Positions 1 to 10,226 of a stretch of DNA of 39,037 nt are shown here, piece by piece. Source of the DNA: Christensenella sp. UBA1685 (GTDB lineage Bacteria > Bacillota > Clostridia > Christensenellales > CAG-138). Position 1 is the stretch's first letter, and each line of letters begins with the position of its first letter. The stretch is taken from positions 1-39,037 of the forward strand of contig DCKB01000062.1 of the NCBI GenBank assembly GCA_002320595.1. The letters are read 5' to 3'. The translations under genes were made by a program, and so were the position numbers. A model generated the notes under the pieces. That model searched no databases. It had not been told where the DNA came from and was given only the letters and a program-made list of their open reading frames with translations.

Positions 1-1
1 G

Positions 2-157
2 GATTGCCTGTACTTCATGTCCTGTGTTACACTTGTCATGAGGGATTTGCACTTCCTTTCGGTCTTTGTTGCTTTTGTTAAACTCACAATAACCGATTCG
101 TGCGAATCCTTCATCCTTTTTCTTACCGCTGTCCAAGATGTATTGTAATCCTACAGT
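2..157 (-). other. AT-rich stretch, open on the minus strand, possible coding remnant
   Basis: The first 160 bases are clearly richer in A and T than the rest of the window. On the minus strand one frame stays open for 52 codons from a TGA at 158-160 to the window edge. Its translation is Lys/Asp-rich and contains two Cys (motifs GFARIGYCEFNK and PHDKCNTGHE). No convincing start codon or ribosome binding site is visible; TTG at 136 is the only internal candidate. It could be a fragment of a foreign or mobile gene or chance. I recognise no family. Confidence 0.25.
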
Positions 158-185
158 TCATTTCTTCTTATATTAATAAACAACC

Positions 186-214
186 TTGAAAAAAGAGCCG
201 CAATATGATATACT
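186..214 (+). promoter_or_regulatory. Sigma-70-type promoter of recF
   Basis: -35 TTGAAA (186-191), 17-bp spacer, -10 TATACT (209-214). Transcription would start near 221, giving a short leader to the recF ATG at 242 with AAGGGGAG just upstream of it. A dedicated promoter here implies that recF and the genes behind it do not depend on upstream dnaN readthrough. Confidence 0.8.
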
Positions 215-241
215 AAATCGAATGATTATAAGGGGAGTGCC

Positions 242-1360
242 ATGCAAATTGCGCGGCTCAAACTGAATTATTTCCGCAATTATGAGGCGCTCGACCTGCG
301 CCCGCTCCCCGGCCTCAATGTGATCGTGGGCGAAAACGCGCAGGGCAAAACAAACGCCGTTGAGGCCGTCTTTTTTTGTGCGTTCGGCCGTTCCCACCGC
401 ACGGCGCGGGATGCGGAACTCATCAACCAGGGTATGTCCGGCGGGTATGTCGGGCTTGATGTGCAGACGCGCGCGGGCGAGCGGCGCATCGAAATGAAGC
501 TGCGCGCGGGCGAACGCAAGCAGGTGTTTATCGACCGGCTGCAAACGCAGCGCAGCGGCGAGCTGATGGGCGTGCTCAACGTGGTGATGTTTTCCCCGGA
601 GGACCTTGAACTCGTCAAAGGCGCGCCGGCGGAACGCCGCCGCTTCCTTGACATGGAGCTGAGCCAGCTGCGCCCGGCGTATTATTACAAAATCCAGCAA
701 TACAACGCCGCGCTCAAACAGCGCAACGCCCTTTTGAAGGGCGAGCCCGGGCGGGAACGCTCCCAGCGCGAGGTGCGGGAGCAGCTTTACGTTTGGGATG
801 AACAGCTTGCCGCGGCGGGCGCGGATGTAATGCGCATGCGGCAGGAGTTTGTGGATTCCTTTTCCACGCTTGCGCGGGATTTGCACCGCAGCATTTCCGG
901 CGGGCGGGAACAGCTTGCGGTTTCCTATGCGCCGAGCGTGGATGCCGCGCGCTATGGCGGGACTGAGCGGGAGGCCCTGCAGGAGGCGTTGTACGCTTCG
1001 GCGCTCGACGACATCCGCCGCGGGTTCACCACCATGGGCCCGCACCGGGATGACCTTTCCGTTTGCCTTGGGGATGCGCCTGTGCGCGTGTTCGGCTCGC
1101 AGGGGCAGCAGCGCACGGCGGCGCTTTCGCTGAAGCTTTCCGAGCTTGCGCTGCTCACGGAGGAAAAAGGCGAACCGCCCGTGCTGCTTCTGGACGATGT
1201 GCTCTCCGAGCTCGACGAGCCGCGCCAACGCGCGTTGCTTGAGGCCATGCGGGATTGCCAGTGCTTCCTTACCTGCACGTCCCTTGCCGGGCTTGAGCGC
1301 GCCGGCATGACAGGCATTCATGCATATGCATGCGAGCGCGGGACGCTGCGGGAGCTTTAA
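242..1360 (+). CDS. recF: DNA replication and repair protein RecF
   Basis: RecF is an SMC-like ATPase that helps load RecA at gapped DNA with RecO and RecR. The 372-residue protein has the normal family length. Walker A is GENAQGKTN at residues 30-38. The ABC-type signature region FGSQGQQRT lies in the C-terminal third, followed by Walker B and D-loop, LLLDDVLSELD. The ATG is preceded by AAGGGGAG at about 6 nt. recF is followed by remB, gyrB and gyrA on the same strand, the arrangement seen near the replication origin of Bacillus and relatives. The 216-bp gap to remB carries repeat element E1, so co-transcription across it is not certain. Confidence 0.97.
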   Translation: MQIARLKLNYFRNYEALDLRPLPGLNVIVGENAQGKTNAVEAVFFCAFGRSHRTARDAELINQGMSGGYVGLDVQTRAGERRIEMKLRAGERKQVFIDRLQTQRSGELMGVLNVVMFSPEDLELVKGAPAERRRFLDMELSQLRPAYYYKIQQYNAALKQRNALLKGEPGRERSQREVREQLYVWDEQLAAAGADVMRMRQEFVDSFSTLARDLHRSISGGREQLAVSYAPSVDAARYGGTEREALQEALYASALDDIRRGFTTMGPHRDDLSVCLGDAPVRVFGSQGQQRTAALSLKLSELALLTEEKGEPPVLLLDDVLSELDEPRQRALLEAMRDCQCFLTCTSLAGLERAGMTGIHAYACERGTLREL

Positions 1361-1404
1361 GGTGAAGGGCTAAGGATGGGGATATGGCGCGAGGCCAGCA
1401 GCCG

Positions 1405-1505
1405 AAAGGCTCCTTTTTGAAAGGAGCTGTCCGCGTAAGCGGACTGAGGATTGTCCTTATTTCCTCCGCGCAGCTTGCTACGCTGGGCAAGCGGACTGAG
1501 GATTG
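1405..1505 (-). repeat. Intergenic hairpin repeat E1 (half element)
   Basis: Contains GGCTCCTTTTTGAAAGGAGC (a hairpin), then a GC stem and CTGAGGATTG, in inverted orientation relative to copies E2 and E4. Only the first half of the composite element is present. The terminal AGCGGACTGAGGATTG is duplicated at 1490-1505. Related copies lie at 7100, 11609, 15482 and 37630. Confidence 0.8.
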
Positions 1506-1576
1506 TTCGCCCGCAGGGGACATCGAAATTTATAGTCTCGCCAAATTTTGGCAAAAATAAAAGCGGAGGCTTTTGC

Positions 1577-1849
1577 ATGGATTTGCTGCACATCGGCGGG
1601 GACGCCATGGTGGATATCGGCGAGGTGATCGCCATTGTGAGCCGGGACACGGCTATGCGTTCGCGGGACACGCGCCGCGCGATTGACGCTGCCATCGGCA
1701 GCGGGCGCATCCGCAGCATCTCCGATGCGCCGGAAAAATCCTACGTACTGATGGAGCGCAATGGGGCGCTCACCGTCTGGTCCTCCCCCATCGCGGCGGA
1801 AACGCTGCTGAAGCGCGCAGCGGGGCGCGTCTGCGCCTTGAACGAATGA
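1577..1849 (+). CDS. remB: RemB/YaaB-like DUF370 regulator
   Basis: A 90-residue protein of the DUF370 family. The synteny recF-DUF370-gyrB-gyrA matches yaaB (remB) of Bacillus subtilis; the paralogous RemA is a DNA-binding regulator of extracellular-matrix genes. It begins with MDLLHIGGDAMVDIGEVIAI and carries the central Ser/Thr-Arg-rich stretch SRDTAMRSRDTRRAID. The frame is open further upstream to 1451, but that part runs through repeat E1; the ATG at 1577 has GGAGG (1565-1569) at good spacing and gives the family length. The target of the protein here is unknown. A small inverted repeat, GCCAAATTTTGGC (1540-1552), lies just upstream of its ribosome binding site. Confidence 0.9.
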   Translation: MDLLHIGGDAMVDIGEVIAIVSRDTAMRSRDTRRAIDAAIGSGRIRSISDAPEKSYVLMERNGALTVWSSPIAAETLLKRAAGRVCALNE

Positions 1850-1911
1850 GGCCGCGCGAAAGGCAGTGCAGGCAAGCGGAAGGATAACCACCGGTTGACA
1901 AAAAACGTTTT

Positions 1912-1927
1912 CTTCCCGTACGGGAAG
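1912..1927. promoter_or_regulatory. Perfect 16-bp palindrome at the gyrB ribosome binding site
   Basis: CTTCCCGTACGGGAAG is a perfect dyad ending 10 nt before the gyrB ATG and overlapping the proximal Shine-Dalgarno AAGGTG (1925-1930). TTGACA lies upstream at 1895-1900, but no -10 is found at the right distance. It may be a repressor operator or an mRNA hairpin masking the ribosome binding site. Assignment is inference. Confidence 0.45.
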
Positions 1928-1937
1928 GTGAAAGGAT

Positions 1938-3878
1938 ATGACCATGAGCAACCATAACGATTACGACGCTTCGCAAATTCAGGTCCTGGAGGGCCTGGAG
2001 GCTGTCAAACGCCGCCCGGGCATGTACATCGGTTCCACGGATGTGCGCGGACTGCACCATCTTGTAAAAGAGCTGGTGGACAATGCCATCGACGAAGCCA
2101 TGGGCGGCTATTGCAACCACATTGAAATCAACATCCACAAGGACAATTCCCTCACCGTGACCGACAACGGCCGCGGCATCCCCGTGGACGAACACCCAAA
2201 GCTGCACAAAAGCGCCCTTGAAGTCGCGCTCACGGTGCTGCATGCAGGCGGAAAGTTCGGCGGAAGCGGCTACAAGGTTTCGGGCGGCCTGCACGGCGTG
2301 GGCCTTTCCGTTGTGAACGCGCTTTCCACATGGCTCACCGTGGAAGTGCGGCGGGACAATAAGATCTACCGCCAGGAATACCGCTTGGGCGACCCGCTTG
2401 CGCCGGTTGCCGTCATCGGCACCTATGAGGGCGACGAGAGCGGAACGCAGGTCACCTTCCTCGCCAACGATGAGATCTTTGACGAGGTGAACTATAACTT
2501 TGACACCATGGTGAACCGCATGCGCGAGCTTGCGTTTTTAAACCGCGGCGTGCGCATCACCGTCACCGACGAACGGCCGGAGGAGCCCGTGCAGAAGTCC
2601 TTCTGCTACGAGGGCGGCATTATCTCGTTCGTGAAGCACATCAACCGCAACAAGGACGTGCTGCACCCCGAGCCGATTTACATCGAAGCCCGGCGGGAAG
2701 ACCCGGAGAAGCAGGAGTCCGCTTCGCTTGAGGTCGCCATGCAGTATAACGACGATTACAACGAAAACGTGTTCACCTTCGCCAACAACATCGGCACCGT
2801 GGAGGGAGGCAGCCACCTTGTGGGCTTCCGCACGGCGCTCACGCGCGTGGTGAACGATTATGCGAAAAAATATAAATACATCAAAGAAACGGACGAGGGC
2901 CTTAAGGGCGAGGACATCCGGGAAGGGCTTACCGCAATTGTGAGCGTAAAGCTCGTGGAGCCGCAGTTTGAAGGGCAGACGAAGACCAAGCTCGGCAACG
3001 CTTACATCCGCACCATGGTGGATGGCGCGGTTGCAAACGGCTTTTCCACTTATCTGGAGGAGCACCCGCAGGATGCAAAGGCCATCGTGGAAAAATGCGT
3101 GACCGCCGCACGCGCGCGCGATGCGGCCCGCAGGGCGCGCGAGCTGACCCGCCGCAAAACGGCGCTTGACACCACCGCGCTCCCCGGCAAGCTTGCCGAC
3201 TGTTCCGAAAAGGACCCCGCCAAGTGCGAGATCTTTCTTGTGGAGGGAGACTCCGCAGGCGGCAGCGCGAAACAGGGCCGCAACCCGGCGTTTCAGGCCA
3301 TCCTCCCGCTGCGCGGCAAGATCCTTAACGTGGAAAAGGCGCGGTTGGACCGCATCCTTTCAAGCGACGCGATCAAGTCCATGATTACGGCGTTCGGCGC
3401 GGGCATTGACAGCGATTTTGACGAATCCAAGCTCCGCTATCACAAGATCGTCTGCATGACGGATGCAGATGTGGACGGCGCGCATATCCGCATTTTGATG
3501 CTGACCTTCTTCTTCCGGCACATGCGTCCGCTGCTGGAAAAGGGGTATGTGTATGCTGCGCAGCCGCCGCTTTACAAGATCTCCCGCGGGAAAAACATCT
3601 GGTATGCGTATTCCGATGAGGAGCTCAACAACATCCTCAATGAGATCGGCCGCGACCCCAAGCCCATGATCAACCGGTACAAGGGCCTCGGCGAAATGAA
3701 TGCGGATCAGCTTTGGGAAACCACCATGGACCCGGAAAACCGCATCCTTTGGCAGGTGCGGCTTGAGGACGCCATGCGCGCGGATGAGATTTTCACCACC
3801 CTCATGGGCGACAAGGTGGAGCCGCGCCGCGAGTTCATTGAGCAGAACAGCAAGCTCGTGACCGATCTCGATGTGTGA
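1938..3878 (+). CDS. gyrB: DNA gyrase subunit B
   Basis: ATPase subunit of gyrase, which introduces negative supercoils as an A2B2 tetramer with GyrA. The 646 residues show all landmarks in order: GHKL ATPase with ELVDNAIDEA (Glu45, Asn49), DNGRGIP (76-82) and GGLHGVGLS (116-124); TOPRIM with EGDSAGG and DADVDGAHI; and the C-terminal QLWETTMDP segment ending in KLVTDLDV. There are two possible starts, ATG 1938 (AAGGTG, 7 nt) and ATG 1944 (AAAGGA, 7 nt); they differ by two residues. It lies 88 bp after remB and 140 bp before gyrA. Confidence 0.98.
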   Translation: MTMSNHNDYDASQIQVLEGLEAVKRRPGMYIGSTDVRGLHHLVKELVDNAIDEAMGGYCNHIEINIHKDNSLTVTDNGRGIPVDEHPKLHKSALEVALTVLHAGGKFGGSGYKVSGGLHGVGLSVVNALSTWLTVEVRRDNKIYRQEYRLGDPLAPVAVIGTYEGDESGTQVTFLANDEIFDEVNYNFDTMVNRMRELAFLNRGVRITVTDERPEEPVQKSFCYEGGIISFVKHINRNKDVLHPEPIYIEARREDPEKQESASLEVAMQYNDDYNENVFTFANNIGTVEGGSHLVGFRTALTRVVNDYAKKYKYIKETDEGLKGEDIREGLTAIVSVKLVEPQFEGQTKTKLGNAYIRTMVDGAVANGFSTYLEEHPQDAKAIVEKCVTAARARDAARRARELTRRKTALDTTALPGKLADCSEKDPAKCEIFLVEGDSAGGSAKQGRNPAFQAILPLRGKILNVEKARLDRILSSDAIKSMITAFGAGIDSDFDESKLRYHKIVCMTDADVDGAHIRILMLTFFFRHMRPLLEKGYVYAAQPPLYKISRGKNIWYAYSDEELNNILNEIGRDPKPMINRYKGLGEMNADQLWETTMDPENRILWQVRLEDAMRADEIFTTLMGDKVEPRREFIEQNSKLVTDLDV

Positions 3879-4018
3879 GCAAGGCCCGGGAGGGCTGCGT
3901 GAAAAGCCGCGTTCGCGCGGGCTGCATGCGCCCTTTTGAACCGCCGGGACCACACGGCACGCAGGAGAACCAGACAACAAATCAGTTGCCAATTGTCAAT
4001 TTTAAAGAGGGGTAAACT

Positions 4019-6505
<2,487 letters not shown>

Positions 6506-6513
6506 AACAAATT

Positions 6514-6535
6514 GGGCGTGCCTTTCGGCACGCCC
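6514..6535 (+). terminator. Hairpin after gyrA
   Basis: GGGCGTGCC-TTTC-GGCACGCCC, a perfect 9-bp stem with a 4-nt loop, 8 nt after the gyrA stop. The following sequence (GTACTT) is a poor U-tract, so this may be an mRNA 3'-end stabiliser or a leaky terminator. Confidence 0.6.
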
Positions 6536-6570
6536 GTACTTGTGCAGCGTTATGAAAGGAAGTGAGGCAC

Positions 6571-7077
6571 ATGGCCGGAGTTCCCTATGGGTATTGCGGG
6601 ATGCCATGCGCGCTGTGCAGCCGCTACCGGGCGGAGGGAAAAAGCAGTTGCCCGGGCTGCTCAGCGAATGGATACTATACAGAGCCATGCAAGGCGCACC
6701 ACTGCTGTCAGGCAAAGGGGCTGGCGCATTGCGGCGCATGCGGAGAATTCCCCTGCGCAAAACTTGGCAAGATCGGCGATTTTAAGGACCTGAACACGGG
6801 CCACGCCAAGGAGCGCACCTGCAAATGCGTGGCGCAAAGCGGCTTTGCGGCGTGGTATGACGAATATACGGAGCGCGCTGCCATGCTCACCACGGCGCTT
6901 GCGCGCTACAACAACGGGCGAATGAAGCGTTACCTGTGCGAACTGTTCCTCCAGCAGGACGCGGACACGCTGCGTGAGATCATGCGCCGCGCGGAGACGC
7001 TTTCCGGCACGCCAAAGGAAAACGGCAAGGCATTTCAATCGGTTGCGTGCGCCGTTCTGGCGGAGCGGGAAGGGTGA
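6571..7077 (+). CDS. DUF3795 Cys-rich protein
   Basis: A 168-residue protein whose first 62 residues hold eleven Cys. Spacings are Cys9-x3-Cys13-x2-Cys16, Cys27-x2-Cys30, Cys40, Cys45-Cys46, Cys54-x2-Cys57 and Cys62, with motifs YCGMPCALC and HCGACGEFPC, the pattern of the DUF3795 family. This looks like a metal- or Zn-binding module; the biochemical role of the family is unknown. The C-terminal half is helical and charged. ATG 6571 is chosen because GGAAGTGAGG lies ahead of it; GTG 6562 in the same frame falls inside that ribosome binding site. No partner is evident from its neighbours, gyrA and cca. Confidence 0.85.
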   Translation: MAGVPYGYCGMPCALCSRYRAEGKSSCPGCSANGYYTEPCKAHHCCQAKGLAHCGACGEFPCAKLGKIGDFKDLNTGHAKERTCKCVAQSGFAAWYDEYTERAAMLTTALARYNNGRMKRYLCELFLQQDADTLREIMRRAETLSGTPKENGKAFQSVACAVLAEREG

Positions 7078-7099
7078 CACGCTGCGGCGGAGATAAGAA

Positions 7100-7217
7100 C
7101 AATCCTCAGTCGCCTGCGGCGACAACTCCTTTGCCAAAGGAGCCTTTGGGGGTTCGGCTTTCCAAAAGCCCCCTTTTGAAAGGGGGTGGCAGCACCGAAG
7201 GTGCTGACGGGGGATTG
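7100..7217 (+). repeat. Intergenic composite hairpin repeat E2
   Basis: A 118-bp element bounded by CAATCC at 7100 and GGATTG at 7212-7217. Inside are four hairpins: GTCGCC/GGCGAC, CTCCTTT/AAAGGAG, CCCCCTTTT/AAAGGGGG and CAGCACC/GGTGCTG. It has the same organisation as E3 (inverted) and E4. Confidence 0.85.
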
Positions 7218-7316
7218 CCGTATCGCTGCAAAGCCTCGTTGACCCGTTTTCGGGGACGGCATCCCCGTCATCCCGCGCATCTTCCAGAGAGAATTCTATA
7301 CCATGGAGGTCCCTCA

Positions 7317-8687
7317 ATGACCATCCCCCTTCCAACTGAATTAACGGCCCTCGCCCGCATCTTTCGGGATGCGGGCTTCCCGCTGTATGCCGTGGGCGGC
7401 ATGGTGCGAAACGCCTGCCTTGGCCTGCCCGTGCAGGATATGGACGTGGCCTCCCCCATGCCTGTTTCTGAGGCGCGCGCACTGCTTGAAGCGCGTGGCG
7501 TGGCCTGCCGGGAAAAGGGCGCTTTTTTCGGCACGCTGGATATCGAGCTTGGCGAATATACGTTTGAATATGCTTCCTTCCGTGCGGAGGAATACGGCGC
7601 GGGCGGCGCACACCGGCCGGGCGCAGTGCGCTTTGGCGCAACGCTTGAGGAGGATGCCTTCCGGCGGGATTTCACCGTAAACGCGCTGTATTACGACATT
7701 TTGGGGCAAAGGCTTATCGACCCGACGGGCGGCCTTGCCGACCTGAAAGCCCGCATAATCCGCGCCACTTCGCCGGACCCCAACGTCATTTTGCGGGACG
7801 ATGGCCTGCGCGTGCTGCGCATGGCGCGCTTTGCCGCGGAGCTTGGTTTTTCCGTGGAACCGGGCACGCTTGCTGCAGCCCGGGCGAATGCAGCGGGTGT
7901 TCTGGACATTTCTGCAGAACGCGTGCGGGAGGAGCTTGACAAGCTGCTCCTTGCCGATATACGCTATGGACTGGGAAGAGAACGCGTGCTGTGCGGGCTC
8001 AGCACCCTTGCGGAAACGGGTGCGCTTGCGGCCGTGCTGCCGGAGATCGCGGCGGGGGCCGGCATCGCACAGCGGCCCGAATACCATGCATACGATGTGC
8101 AGGAACACATGCTGCACGCATGCGCCTGCGCAAGGCCGGAGCGCGTTGCCCGCCTTGCCGCGCTGCTGCACGATGTGGGCAAGCCCGTTGCGTTTCGGGA
8201 AACGGGGCGCATGCTTGGCCATGATGCGATTGGCGCCAACATTTCCCGGGAAATGCTCGCGCGGCTGAAATATCCGAATGCTGTAAAGGAGGAAGTGGCC
8301 GGGCTGATCCGCTGGCATATGTTCGATTTGAACGGAAACGCCAAAGAATCAACCCTGCGCCGGCGCTTTGCCGGGTGGGGCGCAGCGTTCACGCTTGCGC
8401 TTGCGGATTTGCGTGAAGCGGATGTGCATGGCTCCGGCCGCATTTCGGGCGAGGTGAAAAGCGCCCTGCGCTGGCGTGCGGTGCTTGCGCGCATGCAGGC
8501 GGAAGGCGCGCCGCTCAGTGAAGCGGAGCTTTGCTGCACGGGTGCGGACATAATGGGATGGCTCAACCTTCCCCCCTCCCCGCGCGTGGGCGAAATCAAG
8601 CGCATACTGCTTTTGCACTGCGCCTGCCACCCAAAGGATAACTGCCGCGCACGGCTTGGGCAGGTTGCAAAGGACATCGGCAAATAA
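7317..8687 (+). CDS. cca: CCA-adding tRNA nucleotidyltransferase with HD domain
   Basis: Adds or repairs the 3' CCA of tRNAs. The 456-residue protein shows the class II nucleotidyltransferase head: GGMVRNACLG at 27-36, with Asp41-x-Asp43 as metal ligands. RRDFTVNALYYD, LIDPTGGLADL and DDGLRVLRMARFAAELGF follow. An HD phosphohydrolase-like domain carries His285-Asp286 in LLHDVGKP. The usual VRD of the head motif is VRN here. ATG 7317 is preceded by GGAGGT (7306-7311). A five-codon frame starting at ATG 7303 has its TGA overlapping the cca ATG (ATGA) and could couple translation. The gene contains an exact Noc-binding-type palindrome at 8241. Confidence 0.93.
   Translation: MTIPLPTELTALARIFRDAGFPLYAVGGMVRNACLGLPVQDMDVASPMPVSEARALLEARGVACREKGAFFGTLDIELGEYTFEYASFRAEEYGAGGAHRPGAVRFGATLEEDAFRRDFTVNALYYDILGQRLIDPTGGLADLKARIIRATSPDPNVILRDDGLRVLRMARFAAELGFSVEPGTLAAARANAAGVLDISAERVREELDKLLLADIRYGLGRERVLCGLSTLAETGALAAVLPEIAAGAGIAQRPEYHAYDVQEHMLHACACARPERVARLAALLHDVGKPVAFRETGRMLGHDAIGANISREMLARLKYPNAVKEEVAGLIRWHMFDLNGNAKESTLRRRFAGWGAAFTLALADLREADVHGSGRISGEVKSALRWRAVLARMQAEGAPLSEAELCCTGADIMGWLNLPPSPRVGEIKRILLLHCACHPKDNCRARLGQVAKDIGK
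8241..8254. promoter_or_regulatory. Exact match to the Noc-binding consensus, inside cca
   Basis: ATTTCCCGGGAAAT is identical to the published B. subtilis Noc-binding consensus and is palindromic for 16 bp with its flanks (C...G). It encodes residues 308-312 of Cca. The Noc gene of this genome lies about 4 kb away at 11853-12689. Confidence 0.75.
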
Positions 8688-8732
8688 ACGCGCGGCGCGG
8701 CCCAAAACACCGCTTTGCCCTGCACGCATCAG

Positions 8733-8748
8733 GTTTCCGGCCGGAAAC
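8733..8748. promoter_or_regulatory. Perfect 16-bp palindrome upstream of the hydrolase pair
   Basis: GTTTCCGGCCGGAAAC lies 45 bp before the ATG of the first C26 hydrolase, in an otherwise featureless 106-bp gap after cca. It could be an operator or a short RNA hairpin; no clear -35/-10 pair was found beside it. Confidence 0.4.
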
Positions 8749-8793
8749 GGCTGAACAATACCATAAAGAAAATACAGGAGTGCAACAAGCAAC

Positions 8794-9495
8794 ATGAACA
8801 AGAGACCCCTCATCGGCCTGACCTGCTACAAACGCAACCCTTCGGACGACGACATTGGGAATCATTACCATTTGCACGACACTTACAGCAACTCCCTGCA
8901 CAGCGTTGGGGCCACGTCCGTGATCCTGCCGTACACGTTTGACGATTGGGATATCCTCGACGGCGTGTTGTTTTGCGGCGGCGGCGACATCAACCCGGCG
9001 CGCGGCGCGTACGACAAGGACGACAAAGGCGAGGCGGCAAACATCTGCGATGCACGGGATGATTTTGAAACCCGTCTGTTCCATGCGGCGAACGAGCGCG
9101 AACTCCCGATGCTCGGCATATGTCGCGGCTGCCAGTTCCTGAACTATGCGTTTGGCGGGAAAACGGTGCTCGATCTTGCCGAGGCAGGCTACACGGAAAA
9201 CCATCGCGTAACGCCCTTCGGCGTGGCGCTGCATCCGATCGTGCCGGTGGAAGGGACGCTTGTGGCCGCAATGCTCAAGGGCCGCACAGGCGTTGCAAGC
9301 TACCACCATCAGGCCGTCAAAACGCCGGGCCAGGGCTTCACGGTAAGCGCCACCTCTCCGGAGGGCGTGATCGAGGCCATAGAGCATGAAAACGGCCGCA
9401 TCCTGGGGCTGCAGTTCCACCCGGAACGCACGGGCTGGCCGGAACCGTTTGAATGGTTTGCAGCGCTTGCAAGAAAGCATATGCTTGCGCGGTAA
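8794..9495 (+). CDS. Peptidase C26 family gamma-glutamyl hydrolase (PuuD-like), copy 1
   Basis: A 233-residue class I glutamine-amidotransferase-fold hydrolase of the gamma-glutamyl-gamma-aminobutyrate hydrolase family. The nucleophile is Cys110 in GICRGCQFLNYAFGG. The His-Glu of the triad are in QFHPERTGWPEPFEW near the C-terminus, and the oxyanion glycines are in LFCGGGDINP. There is no signal peptide, so it is cytoplasmic. The family removes gamma-glutamyl groups from amines or peptides; the substrate here is unknown and no putrescine genes are nearby. AGGAG lies 13 nt before the ATG. Only 23 bp separate it from copy 2, so the two are very probably one transcript continuing into mnmE. Confidence 0.88.
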   Translation: MNKRPLIGLTCYKRNPSDDDIGNHYHLHDTYSNSLHSVGATSVILPYTFDDWDILDGVLFCGGGDINPARGAYDKDDKGEAANICDARDDFETRLFHAANERELPMLGICRGCQFLNYAFGGKTVLDLAEAGYTENHRVTPFGVALHPIVPVEGTLVAAMLKGRTGVASYHHQAVKTPGQGFTVSATSPEGVIEAIEHENGRILGLQFHPERTGWPEPFEWFAALARKHMLAR

Positions 9496-9518
9496 CGCGC
9501 GGAAAGGAACGGCTGACG

Positions 9519-10220
9519 ATGACAAAACGCCCTTTGATCGGCCTTACAACCAATAAGGTTCCGTATTCGGCCGAGGATCAGGATGTCGTCTATTTCCTCA
9601 ACATCACCTATGTTGAATCGATTGTGCAGGCAGGCGGCGTGCCGCTGCTGCTGCCCTATGAGTTTGATGCGTGGGATGTGCTCGACGGTGCGCTCATCTG
9701 CGGCGGACACGATTTGATGCCCGCCCTTGGCGGGTATGAGGCGGAACCGGGCGCGCTTGCGGAGTTCCGTGCGGCACGCGATGCGGCGGAGCTTGCCCTG
9801 CTGCGCGAATGCGTTGCGCGCGGCCTGCCCGTGCTCGGCGTATGCCGCGGCTGCCAGCTGATCAACTGTGCGTTCGGCGGCACGCTTGTGCCGGACATCC
9901 CTGCGGCAGGCTTTGCGGAGAACCATCGCATCGAGCCTTTCACCAAGGAAGGCACGCATCCGATTGCGGCAACGCCGGGTTCGCTTACCGAACGCCTGCT
10001 GAGAGGGCGCACGGGTGTTTGCAGCGCCCACCACCAGTCCGTCAAAACGCCCGGGCAAGGCTTTGCCGTCACCGCCCGCTCCCCGGAGGGGGTCATCGAA
10101 GCGATTGAGCATGAAAGCGGCCGCATCCTCGGCTTGCAGACACACCCGGAGCGCATGGAATGGCCGGAGCCGTTTGAATGGCTGATTGGCCTTGCGAAAG
10201 AGCATGCGGAAAGGAACTGA
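9519..10220 (+). CDS. Peptidase C26 family gamma-glutamyl hydrolase (PuuD-like), copy 2
   Basis: Also 233 residues and clearly a tandem duplicate of the preceding gene. Both begin with KRPLIGLT, share VKTPGQGF and SPEGVIEAIEHE, and end with HPER...WPEPFEW. The nucleophile is Cys109 in GVCRGCQLINCAFGG and the triad His is in QTHPERMEW. Divergence is concentrated around residues 10-30 and 60-105, which line the substrate entrance in this fold, so the copies may differ in substrate. ATG 9519 was chosen by homology with copy 1 and by GGAAAGGA (9501-9508). mnmE begins 7 bp after the stop. Confidence 0.88.
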   Translation: MTKRPLIGLTTNKVPYSAEDQDVVYFLNITYVESIVQAGGVPLLLPYEFDAWDVLDGALICGGHDLMPALGGYEAEPGALAEFRAARDAAELALLRECVARGLPVLGVCRGCQLINCAFGGTLVPDIPAAGFAENHRIEPFTKEGTHPIAATPGSLTERLLRGRTGVCSAHHQSVKTPGQGFAVTARSPEGVIEAIEHESGRILGLQTHPERMEWPEPFEWLIGLAKEHAERN

Positions 10221-10226
10221 CCTTCT

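Noticed and set aside
1895..1923. TTGACA as a -35 for a gyrB promoter
   Set aside because: The sequence at the right distance is GTACGG, not a -10 hexamer.
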